Assembly: GCA_043778315.1 (NCBI GenBank)
Contig: JAYWGJ010000257.1
Span: 1 to 23,088 of the forward strand
Origin: JBEEMU01 sp043778315
GTDB taxonomy: Bacteria > Bacteroidota > Bacteroidia > Chitinophagales > Saprospiraceae
Direction: 5' to 3'
DNA length: 23,088 nucleotides
Positions within the stretch are counted from its first letter, which is position 1. Each line of letters opens with the position of its first letter. The notes under the pieces are model-generated. The model was not told the DNA's origin, made no database searches, and saw nothing but the letters and a program-made list of their open reading frames with translations. This document shows positions 1-6,334 of the stretch, piece by piece. The position numbers and the translations under genes are program-made.

Positions 1-158
1 AACAGTGAACAGTTTTTTTAGTGAATAGTGAACAACTAACAGTGAACAGTTTTTTTTAGTGAATAGTGAACAACTAACAGTGAACAGTTTTTTTGCGCGT
101 ACAGCATAAGTATTACTTGTTCACTGAAAAAGCTATTAGTTGTTCACTCAAAAAACTG
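1..158. repeat. AGTGAACA-type short tandem/inverted repeat tract
   Basis: A 37/38-bp unit beginning AACAGTGAACAG is repeated from positions 1, 38 and 76 (2.4 copies). Each copy is made of smaller AGTGAA(C/T)A steps and a T-run. After a 22-nt spacer beginning GCGCGT (about 95-116) the motif returns in the opposite orientation (TTGTTCACT at 118, TTGTTCACT at 140), so the tract could fold as a long imperfect hairpin. The inverted half continues into the 3' end of mvaD. The same motif and a similar GC-rich-start spacer recur at 21337-21560, and a fragment occurs at 5101-5128. No ORF is credible here. Confidence 0.8.
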
Positions 159-1208
159 TTAGTTAATCACTAAAACGGGTCCATTCCCTACACAATCCGC
201 TATCATTCTGCCGTTTTCGCAGAGCGGCAACAATTCTGATTGTATAAATGGCTGCACCTTTTCGGCAATATCGTCGGGGTAAAGCAAGTGAATGTTCGGA
301 CCCGCATCTATCGTAAAACAAACAGGTAAATCGGTTTGGTAGCGGAAATTTTTTATTTTTTCTATGATTGCTAATGAATTTGGTTGCAACAAAATAAACG
401 ATGGATACGAAGACATCATCAGCGCGTGCAGCGTCAATGCTTCGTTTTCCACTATTTCGGTGAACCGCTCTAAGTCGCCGTCGCGGAGTACGCCGAGCAG
501 CGTCATAAAATTATCGTTTGCTTGCGTGTAGCGCGCTTGCGCAAACGGGTTGCCGACCATCAAGCCGTGACCTGCGCGGCTCGAGATGCTTTTTTCGCCC
601 GCGCTCACCAATAAAATATCGTCGTGATACGTCCGAAACAACGGATTGACGATATTGCTACACGGCACCGCGACCTCGTCGCTACCTGCTAATAGCGCGC
701 TACTTTTGCCCCACGCCGCTAAGTGCGGATACACCGACCGACACGCGCTCCCCGACCCTAACCGCGCAATAAACGAGGCTTTATCCAAAAACTCGTCTTC
801 GCTCGCTAATCTGCCCGTATAATCTTGCTCGATGCTACACAAACACAAGGCTAACGCACTCATGCTCGAGGCGGAAGACGCGATACCTGCCGAATGCGGG
901 AACGAATTGTGGGAGTTTATGACTAACGATAGCTCGCCCAAAAACGGAAAGGTAGGCAGCAGCGACTCCAAAAAACGGGCTTGTTTTGCGCCAAACGCTT
1001 CGTTTGCTTGCCCTTCAAAAAAGAATTGCAGGTCTATGTTTTGCTTCGCGCCACTGCTGCGCGTCGCGTAGTCGATGCGCGTTTCGGTATAAGCGTTTTG
1101 TAGGGTGAAACTGATGGACGGGTTGCGCGGAAGCTGAACGCCGTGCTTACCCCAATATTTGACTAAGGCGATGTTTGATGGGCTGCGCCAAGATATGGTT
1201 TGCGACAT
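159..1208 (-). CDS. mvaD: Diphosphomevalonate decarboxylase
   Basis: This cytoplasmic GHMP-family enzyme converts mevalonate 5-diphosphate to isopentenyl diphosphate with ATP, the last step of the mevalonate pathway. The 349-residue protein shows the family N-terminus SPSNIALVKYWGK (residues 9-21), the GHMP phosphate loop PHSAGIASSASSMSAL (104-119), the SGSACRSVY segment with R157, and the catalytic aspartate in TIDAGPN (D301). Length is normal for the bacterial and archaeal family, and the start is an ATG. The final residues VIN and the TAA stop lie inside the inverted AGTGAACA repeat, so the native C-terminus may have been trimmed or replaced by repeat sequence. The TfoX-like gene lies 46 nt upstream on the same strand and may share its transcript. 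Presence of this gene implies the mevalonate route, known in several Bacteroidota. Family identification is secure. Confidence 0.95.
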   Translation of the reverse strand: MSQTISWRSPSNIALVKYWGKHGVQLPRNPSISFTLQNAYTETRIDYATRSSGAKQNIDLQFFFEGQANEAFGAKQARFLESLLPTFPFLGELSLVINSHNSFPHSAGIASSASSMSALALCLCSIEQDYTGRLASEDEFLDKASFIARLGSGSACRSVYPHLAAWGKSSALLAGSDEVAVPCSNIVNPLFRTYHDDILLVSAGEKSISSRAGHGLMVGNPFAQARYTQANDNFMTLLGVLRDGDLERFTEIVENEALTLHALMMSSYPSFILLQPNSLAIIEKIKNFRYQTDLPVCFTIDAGPNIHLLYPDDIAEKVQPFIQSELLPLCENGRMIADCVGNGPVLVIN

Positions 1209-1254
1209 GATATAATTTTTCGCCGTTTTGAGGCAGTAAAGGAATTTTAGTAGT

Positions 1255-1596
1255 TTATTTTTTGCGGTTACTCGCTTTCGCTTTTTGGTTAAATTCTAAT
1301 GCGAGGTCGAGCCAAAAATCAAAATCTTTTTGGCTTTCAATACCGTAATCTTCTATGATAACATAACCTTTCATCGGGCGGCTCGTGAAATCCATGGTTC
1401 TGCATCCTAATTTTTCTACTGCCGTATAGTGCAAAGCAGGGTCAATGCGGCACATCAGTTCGTCTTTTATAATACCGACACACATTTTATAGTTGTACAT
1501 AAACGTCAAGCCGCCCATCATTTGTTTTTCTTCTACGTTTTGCAACACCGCAAATCGCGCTCTAACTCGCTCCGCTAATATTTCGTTATAAGCCAT
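1255..1596 (-). CDS. TfoX/Sxy N-terminal domain protein
   Basis: A 113-residue protein consisting of a single TfoX N-terminal-like domain. The visible family signatures are a Met-rich turn followed by Gly-Gly (KQMMGGLTFMYN, 25-36), a hydrophobic strand (KMCVGIIKDELMCRID, 37-52) and a C-terminal FDFWLDLALEF helix. In gammaproteobacteria TfoX/Sxy regulates competence, but stand-alone N-domains are widespread in Bacteroidota with no settled role; no DNA-binding function can be claimed from this sequence. The ATG start is preceded by AT-rich DNA with a Bacteroidota -7 box at 1655-1662. The Lys/Arg-rich tail (KAKASNRKK) may bind nucleic acid, which is inference only. It is separated from mvaD by 46 nt and could be co-transcribed with it. 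Confidence 0.8.
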   Translation of the reverse strand: MAYNEILAERVRARFAVLQNVEEKQMMGGLTFMYNYKMCVGIIKDELMCRIDPALHYTAVEKLGCRTMDFTSRPMKGYVIIEDYGIESQKDFDFWLDLALEFNQKAKASNRKK

Positions 1597-1654
1597 TTTT
1601 TTATTATTCTTTTTTTAATATAAATTTCAATGTTTCAACTATAGTTGCTTATCA

Positions 1655-1662
1655 CAAAGGTA
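1655..1662 (-). promoter_or_regulatory. Bacteroidota -7 box upstream of the TfoX-like gene
   Basis: The minus strand reads TACCTTTG, matching the TAnnTTTG consensus used by the Bacteroidota primary sigma factor. It lies about 60 nt upstream of the ATG at 1596. I see no good TTG -33 box at the expected distance, so this is a motif match only. Confidence 0.4.
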
Positions 1663-1731
1663 TAAAAAAATTATAAAAAAAGGCTTTTTTTGCTTAGCGC
1701 AACAACCAATTTCTAACAAAAAACCCAACTA

Positions 1732-2271
1732 ATGCGTAAAATACTATTGATTTTATTAACAACAATGTCTTTTTTGCTTACCGCGCAAACGAACTATATC
1801 ACGGGTTTGGAGCAGCGTTGGTACAACGACCCGACCGATTGGATAGTGGCGACCGACAGTCTCGACGGCGAGCTAAAAATGCGCTGGCGCACGCCGCCCG
1901 ATAAAACGGAATGGGAATACAGCCTCGATAAAGCGACTTTCGGGACTATCAAGCGGAAGTGGAAAGACGACCTGACAGCGTGGGAACTCGTCGCCTCGAC
2001 GGGCGAAATCGTCACGGCACGCACCCTTTGGGGCGCAGACCTGAGCGAGTGGCGCATCACCGATAATCAGCAATCCGTAGAGTTGAAATCCTACTACAAA
2101 AACGACCCAAACGTTTGGTATTTAGCGGATTATAAATGTGGAAAATTCACTATTCATACGCCTCTAAACAACGATTTCAGGGTTTGGCGCGTGGACAATA
2201 CGGACGAATGTATGTCGCCGTCGGTGCAGTTGTTTTTGGTTTTTTTGGCGATGTTTCACAGTAAACGGTAG
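1732..2271 (+). CDS. Exported protein with six W-x6-W repeats
   Basis: This is a 179-residue protein of no family I can name with confidence. Residues 1-18 form a signal peptide (MRKILLILLTTMSFLLTA), so the protein is predicted to be exported. The mature part is a run of about six 22-25-residue repeats, each with two aromatic positions seven residues apart (nine in the second) and usually an Asp between: W30/W37, W52/W61, W77/W84, W100/W107, Y122/W129, and a degenerate last copy ending at W152. This suggests a solenoid or small propeller of beta-hairpins. It vaguely resembles short aromatic-repeat families of Bacteroidota such as DUF6150, but I cannot establish homology. The C-terminus is hydrophobic followed by HSKR, which could be a membrane-proximal tail. 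The TAG stop is part of a palindromic repeat. The gene is divergent from the TfoX-like gene and convergent with the WG-repeat gene. Confidence 0.7.
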   Translation: MRKILLILLTTMSFLLTAQTNYITGLEQRWYNDPTDWIVATDSLDGELKMRWRTPPDKTEWEYSLDKATFGTIKRKWKDDLTAWELVASTGEIVTARTLWGADLSEWRITDNQQSVELKSYYKNDPNVWYLADYKCGKFTIHTPLNNDFRVWRVDNTDECMSPSVQLFLVFLAMFHSKR

Positions 2272-2332
2272 AGACAAGGCATGCCTTGTCTCTTTTATTG
2301 ACCGTTGAAAGACAAGGCATGCCTTGTCTCTA
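2269..2332. repeat. Twin TAGAGACAAGGC palindromes between convergent genes
   Basis: There are two copies of a near-perfect palindrome with arm GAGACAAGGCA and its complement, at 2271-2292 (22 bp, perfect) and 2310-2329 (20 bp, perfect), 17 nt apart. The plus-strand gene's TAG stop (2269-2271) and the minus-strand gene's TAG stop (2332-2330) are each the first three bases of the same TAGAGACAAGGC sequence, so the two genes end in mirror-image copies. The first palindrome is followed by TTTTATT and could terminate transcription of the plus-strand gene. The pattern resembles REP-type palindromes (TAGAGAC...GTCTCTA) known from many bacterial genomes. Confidence 0.85.
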
Positions 2333-3394
2333 CTGTCGCGCTGCCGCTTGCGGCTCTATCACTGTTCCATCACGCGTGATATAAAAGGACGTTTCTTCTT
2401 GTTTGACTAAGGCTTTGCCTTGCTTAAAGTCGCCTACTTTTTCGTACACCGCCTCGAAGGGTTTATTGCCCGAAAGGTCGATATAAGTACCGATAGGCAA
2501 CTCGGTATTGAATTTATCGCCCTCGTTCCAAACCGCACAAAACCCCTCCGAAAACTGGCTGTGAAACTGAAAATAAACGGTATTCACTACGCGCCCTTGC
2601 GCGTCGATGATTTGATGCCACTTCGTTTTGCGGTCTTTTCTGATGAATGCGCGCTGCTCGGTGAAGTTACTCGCCTCCCAAATATCTTGCTCAAAAACTT
2701 GCTTTCCGTTCGGGCGAATATAATTATAATAGCCATTCGGCAACATCACGCGAGCCAAACTGTCTTGAAACGAGCTGGCTATCAAAAACCGTTGCGCTAT
2801 AATCGTATCGCCTTTTATATTGATAAACCCTAATTTGTCGCCGCCAAAAGGCGCGAGTCCACAACCGAAATCGCTCGCCCAATTGTATTGCAAAGGCAGC
2901 ACTAGTTTTCCCTTTTTGTCAATAAAACCATACATTTTTTTGAGCTTATTATTCCGCTTTACGGTTTGCGCGACACAAGCAACGCCACCCGAAAACGAGC
3001 GAACAGCCTGATAATCATACAAAGCGAGTTGTTTTTTGCCTGCTTTATCAATAAATTGATAGCGAATAGGAAACTGAATATCGGTGATGTTTTCGTCTAG
3101 CTGCGAGTCGTAGTAATGCGTAGTATCAGCACGGCTGCGGTCAAAATTACCTACCAACGCCCAATCTTCGGCGAACGCTTCGGCGTAATCGTATTGTGGT
3201 GGTATAATCCAATGATAGGTAGTATCTACAATACCCCATTTGCCTTTCCGTTTAGCGGCGGCGGTGTTGTCGTGAAACGGGCGCAAATCCTCGAGCTGCG
3301 GCTCACTTTTAGTTTGAGCAGTAGCTTCTATAATGGATATTATAACTATAAATATAATTAAAAATAGGCTCAATAATGTACTATGTTTACGCAT
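2330..3394 (-). CDS. Exported WG-repeat protein
   Basis: The protein is 354 residues from the ATG at 3394. I prefer this over a longer frame starting at 3460, because the longer form overlaps the protease gene and places 22 residues before the signal peptide (MRKHSTLLSLFLIIFIVIIS). After export, the protein consists of tandem WG-type repeats: WGIVDTTYHWIIPPQYDYAEAF, KLGFINIKGDTII and YGFIDKKGKLVLPLQYNWASDF are clear copies, with further degenerate ones to the end. WG repeats (about 30-35 residues, beta-rich) are common in exported Bacteroidota proteins and are thought to be binding scaffolds; no catalytic motif is visible. It starts only 13 nt after the stop of the Deg-type protease gene, so the two are probably one transcript. 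The TAG stop belongs to a palindromic repeat shared with the convergent neighbour. Confidence 0.85.
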   Translation of the reverse strand: MRKHSTLLSLFLIIFIVIISIIEATAQTKSEPQLEDLRPFHDNTAAAKRKGKWGIVDTTYHWIIPPQYDYAEAFAEDWALVGNFDRSRADTTHYYDSQLDENITDIQFPIRYQFIDKAGKKQLALYDYQAVRSFSGGVACVAQTVKRNNKLKKMYGFIDKKGKLVLPLQYNWASDFGCGLAPFGGDKLGFINIKGDTIIAQRFLIASSFQDSLARVMLPNGYYNYIRPNGKQVFEQDIWEASNFTEQRAFIRKDRKTKWHQIIDAQGRVVNTVYFQFHSQFSEGFCAVWNEGDKFNTELPIGTYIDLSGNKPFEAVYEKVGDFKQGKALVKQEETSFYITRDGTVIEPQAAARQ

Positions 3395-3407
3395 AAGCGA
3401 AGAAAAA

Positions 3408-4829
3408 TTACTTGACAAAAGAATAAGCATAATTGCCTTTATAGGTTGTATAAAACCCATCTAACTGCACTTTCCCCGACGCACTTTCGAGGGCTTGTAC
3501 AAAACTCGCTTTGCTTTTTATGGTGCGACCGTTGAGTTTGGATATGACAAAATTACGCTCCATATTGGTCTGCGCAATCTTGCTGCTCGGGCGAATAGCC
3601 GTCACCAAAACGCCCTCTGTTTTGAGTTTGGCGTATTCCACATCAGTTAAATCCCTACATTCCAAACCCATATCGGTTAGCATCGCTATCGTTTTTTGGT
3701 CTATTAATGTGGCATTATTGTTCTGATTTTTGAGTTTAATCACCAATTTTGCGGGCTGCCCGTCGCGCATATACTCTATATTGATGTTCACACCTGGGCG
3801 ATAGGTAGCGAGTTGCTGCTGGTATTTGTTCGTACCATCAATCACCACATTATCCATTTTTATAATCACATCGCCTTCTTGCAAACCCGCTTCTTGCGCC
3901 GCGCCGCCCTTCGTTAGCTTCGCAATATAAATGCCTGTGGCTTGTTTGAGTTTGTATTTTTGCGCCGTAATAGGCGTTACTTCGCCTGGCACAATCCCGA
4001 AATAGGCGCGTTGCACCATGCCATAATCGCGCAGGTCTTTCACTACTTTTTTGACCATATTGGACGGTATCGCAAACGAATAGCCCTCATAAGTACCTGT
4101 TCGCGTCATAATAGCGGTATTTATACCTATTAATTTGCCTTCGGTGTTCACGAGTGCGCCGCCGCTATTGCCTGGATTAACGGCAGCATCGGTTTGTATA
4201 AACGACTCGGCAGACATATCGCCCTCGAGTATGTCTATATTGCGCCCTTTCGCGCTCACAATACCCGCCGTGACGGTAGAGGAAAGGTTGAACGGATTAC
4301 CTACCGCCAACACCCATTGCCCTACGCGGAGCGCGTCGGAGTTGCCCAAATCCAAGTAGGAGAGTTTGTCAGGTGCGTTGATTTTGAGGAGTGCGAGGTC
4401 GGAGGCTTCGTCGTCGCCCACGACCGTCGCGCCGTAAGTGCGCTTATCCGAGAGCGTCACTTCTATCTGGCTCGACCGCTCTATAACATGGTGATTAGTA
4501 ATGATATAGCCGTCGGCAGCTATCACCACGCCGCTTCCCGACGACAGCGAAGCCGACCCCGAACCCCAAAGATTTTCGAGAAGTTCGTTGCCACCAATCG
4601 TCGCTTTGATGTTCACAACCGCCGAAGTCACGTTTTCCGCAACGTCCGAAAAATCGGGCATATCGGCAGCTAACGGGCGCGGATTAGCGGTAATCAAGCG
4701 AAACATAGAGCCATCACTCTTACCATTTCGGTTGCTGCTGCTATCACGCATGAAATAGTTGATACTAACCACAGAAACGACGGAAGTTAGCGCAGACACT
4801 ATAATAATAGCAATAAAATTACGGTTCAT
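3408..4829 (-). CDS. Deg/HtrA-type periplasmic serine protease
   Basis: This trypsin-like envelope protease and chaperone, with two PDZ domains, degrades or refolds misfolded exported proteins. I place the start at the ATG at 4829 (473 residues) because an N-terminal membrane segment (IAIIIVSALTSVVSVVSINYF, split here as residues 6-26) follows at once; an upstream start at 4883 would add 18 residues without support. The catalytic triad is complete: H114 in TNHHVIE, D144 in EASDLALLKI and S222 in NPGNSGGAL. PDZ1 lies roughly at 290-375 (YFGIVPGEV to the carboxylate loop) and PDZ2 at about 390-470, ending in YAYSFVK. Uncleaved, the N-terminal segment would make it an inner-membrane-anchored DegS/DegQ-like protein. 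It is followed after 13 nt by the WG-repeat gene. A full -33/-7 promoter match lies upstream. Confidence 0.92.
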   Translation of the reverse strand: MNRNFIAIIIVSALTSVVSVVSINYFMRDSSSNRNGKSDGSMFRLITANPRPLAADMPDFSDVAENVTSAVVNIKATIGGNELLENLWGSGSASLSSGSGVVIAADGYIITNHHVIERSSQIEVTLSDKRTYGATVVGDDEASDLALLKINAPDKLSYLDLGNSDALRVGQWVLAVGNPFNLSSTVTAGIVSAKGRNIDILEGDMSAESFIQTDAAVNPGNSGGALVNTEGKLIGINTAIMTRTGTYEGYSFAIPSNMVKKVVKDLRDYGMVQRAYFGIVPGEVTPITAQKYKLKQATGIYIAKLTKGGAAQEAGLQEGDVIIKMDNVVIDGTNKYQQQLATYRPGVNINIEYMRDGQPAKLVIKLKNQNNNATLIDQKTIAMLTDMGLECRDLTDVEYAKLKTEGVLVTAIRPSSKIAQTNMERNFVISKLNGRTIKSKASFVQALESASGKVQLDGFYTTYKGNYAYSFVK

Positions 4830-4940
4830 TTTTATTTTTGGGGAAAAAAGAAAGACACAACTACTACTTTTATACACTTCCACATCTATAATAGATTGAA
4901 TATCAACGGTTTAAATAATATAGTAATAATTATCATAGGT

Positions 4941-4970
4941 CAAAGTTAATCATTTTTTTAAAATTACAAA
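4941..4970 (-). promoter_or_regulatory. Candidate Bacteroidota promoter for the Deg protease-WG operon
   Basis: On the minus strand TTTG (4970-4967) is followed after 18 nt by TAACTTTG (4948-4941), fitting the Bacteroidota -33 TTG and -7 TAnnTTTG consensus and spacing. It lies about 110 nt upstream of the ATG at 4829 on the correct strand. The surrounding sequence is very AT-rich, so chance matches are possible. Confidence 0.5.
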
Positions 4971-5002
4971 TACTAAGCCGCCACCTTCCTATCTTTATTT
5001 GT

Positions 5003-5010
5003 TACCTTTG
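5003..5010 (+). promoter_or_regulatory. Candidate -7 box upstream of dapF
   Basis: TACCTTTG matches the Bacteroidota TAnnTTTG box and lies about 118 nt upstream of the dapF start. No convincing -33 TTG is seen. If used, it gives a leader that contains the small inverted repeat GGCTTGTAAGCC and the AGTGAACA-type repeat fragment. Confidence 0.3.
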
Positions 5011-5100
5011 TTGTATAAAGCGGCTTGTAAGCCTTGTTTTTTATAGTAATATTACAATAAATAAATGTAATTTTTTTTGCATATTTAGAATAAAACTATT

Positions 5101-5128
5101 CTCTGTTCACTAATCACTGTTCACTATT
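5101..5128. repeat. Fragment of the AGTGAACA repeat abutting the dapF start
   Basis: CTGTTCACTAATCACTGTTC followed by ACTATTTT carries three TTCACT/ATCACT steps, the inverted form of the motif seen at 1-158 and 21337-21560. It ends immediately before the TTG start of dapF, so the ribosome-binding region of dapF is repeat sequence. Confidence 0.7.
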
Positions 5129-5935
5129 TTGAACCTACATTTTTACAAATACCAAGGCACGGGCAACGATTTTATTATGGTCGACAACCGCGAGTTGCAC
5201 TTCACGCTGGATAAATCGGCGATTGCGCAGCTCTGCGACCGTCGGTTTGGCATCGGCGCAGACGGCTTAATTTTGTTGCAAAACCATGCCGATTTTGATT
5301 TCGAAATGGTGTATTTCAACGCCGACGGCGGCGCAAGTTCTATGTGTGGCAACGGCGGACGGTGCATTGTCGCTTTCGCGCAACACCTCAAAGTGATAGA
5401 CTCCGTTACCCGATTTATGGCGGTTGATGGCGCGCATGAAGCGGTCGTTTTAACCGACGGCAGCGTCGAACTCAAAATGTCGGACGTGCCGATTGTAAAT
5501 ATGGAAGGCATGGATTTTGTGCTAAATACAGGCTCGCCGCACTACGTTCGCATCGTCGGCAACGCAGAAACGACCGACACCGTCGCCGAAGGGCGCAAAA
5601 TCCGCTTTTCGCCCGCTTTCGCCGAACACGGCATCAATGTCAACTTCCTTTCGGTACTCGGTACGGCAAAAGTAGCGACCTACGAACGCGGCGTCGAGGA
5701 CGAAACGCTGTCGTGCGGAACGGGCGTAACTGCCTCAGCCATAGCTACTTATCTGTACCGAAAACTGTCCGCCAAACAATACATGGAAATCGGTAATGTG
5801 ATGGACACGCAAGACATCGCGATACGCACGAAGGGCGGTTTATTGAGCGTCCGTTTTCAGCCCGAACCGAACGGCTCGTTTACTAATATATGGCTTTGCG
5901 GCGCAGCAACTCGCGTTTTTGAAGGCTTTATTTAA
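5129..5935 (+). CDS. dapF: Diaminopimelate epimerase
   Basis: A PLP-independent epimerase that interconverts LL- and meso-2,6-diaminopimelate in the cytoplasm, supplying lysine and peptidoglycan. The 268-residue protein has the N-terminal KYQGTGNDF motif (7-15), the first catalytic cysteine in MCGNGGRC (C73) and the second in LSCGTGVTAS (C196), plus GINVNF (168-173) between the two pseudo-symmetric halves. Length is typical. The start is TTG at 5129; a stop lies 18 nt upstream in frame and contains no ATG/GTG after it. The next ATG (5177) would delete the conserved GTGNDF segment, so TTG is the best choice (ATT at 5126 is a weaker alternative). The start directly abuts an AGTGAACA-type repeat, which may have replaced the original start region. 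The gene stands alone between the protease operon and a non-coding repeat region. Confidence 0.95.
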   Translation: MNLHFYKYQGTGNDFIMVDNRELHFTLDKSAIAQLCDRRFGIGADGLILLQNHADFDFEMVYFNADGGASSMCGNGGRCIVAFAQHLKVIDSVTRFMAVDGAHEAVVLTDGSVELKMSDVPIVNMEGMDFVLNTGSPHYVRIVGNAETTDTVAEGRKIRFSPAFAEHGINVNFLSVLGTAKVATYERGVEDETLSCGTGVTASAIATYLYRKLSAKQYMEIGNVMDTQDIAIRTKGGLLSVRFQPEPNGSFTNIWLCGAATRVFEGFI

Positions 5936-6277
5936 CTAAAATATTATGCTGTAGGGCAACGAGGTATCTTAGGAGTTCGTCCCCAATAAGGTACTGTATT
6001 TTCAATTGCTGGGCTACGCCCGTTCACTGCAAATAATGTTAGTTCTGCTACCTTTATTTTTGTTCATGCGCCAAAACTGCGTTAGATTTGCTTCGCCAGT
6101 TCGCTTCGCTTGGGTTCGTTATAGTACAAAGGCACACTTCGTGTGTTCACGATATATACGCGACTTTGGTCGCCTATACTTGCTCATGCCTCAAATCCGC
6201 CTTGTTTTGACCCGAAATTCTGCGTGACAATGTTCAGTCCATGATTTTCTCTTAATTCCCTATAATGTAAGAAACAT
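5936..6277. repeat. Non-coding region with hairpin repeats
   Basis: There is no credible gene in this stretch; a 73-codon open frame (6006-6227) has no recognisable protein features. The region holds several small hairpins: GGGC-TAC-GCCC (6011-6021), CACAC-TTC-GTGTG (6133-6145) and GCGAC-TTTG-GTCGC (6160-6173). On the minus strand GTGAAC directly precedes both the GGGCGTAGCCC and the ACACGAAGTGT hairpins, suggesting two diverged copies of one unit. The 15-mer GGGCTACGCCCGTTC (6011-6025) recurs exactly, inverted, at 19552-19566, linking this to the large repeat region there. Confidence 0.55.
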
Positions 6278-6318
6278 AAAAAATGGCTGCTCCGCACAAC
6301 GCGAAGCAGCCATTTTTA
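6278..6318 (-). terminator. Rho-independent terminator after rnr
   Basis: A perfect 13-bp stem (AAAAATGGCTGCT at 6279-6291 with AGCAGCCATTTTT at 6305-6317) extends after one mismatch by CGC/GCG to a short ACAAC loop. Read on the minus strand it starts 17 nt after the rnr stop and ends in six T residues. The A-run/T-run symmetry means it could also stop transcription arriving from dapF. Confidence 0.9.
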
Positions 6319-6334
6319 TTCTAATTATCGTAAT

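Noticed and set aside
3395..3460. Longer N-terminus for the WG-repeat protein
   Set aside because: The extra 22 residues overlap the protease gene and precede the signal peptide; the ATG at 3394 follows the protease stop by 13 nt.
4194..4673. A 159-codon plus-strand frame opposite the Deg protease gene
   Set aside because: Antisense shadow of the protease catalytic domain; Arg/His-rich with no domain signature.
5021..5052. Intrinsic terminator (GGCTTGTAAGCC followed by a T-run)
   Set aside because: The stem is only 5 bp with a 2-nt loop, and no gene ends just upstream on the plus strand.
5177..5179. ATG at 5177 as the dapF start
   Set aside because: It would remove the conserved KYQGTGNDF segment needed for the fold and active site of the epimerase.
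6006..6227. A 73-codon plus-strand frame between dapF and rnr
   Set aside because: Overlaps hairpin-rich repeat sequence, lacks a ribosome-binding context and any family signature; repeat-derived translation is more likely.
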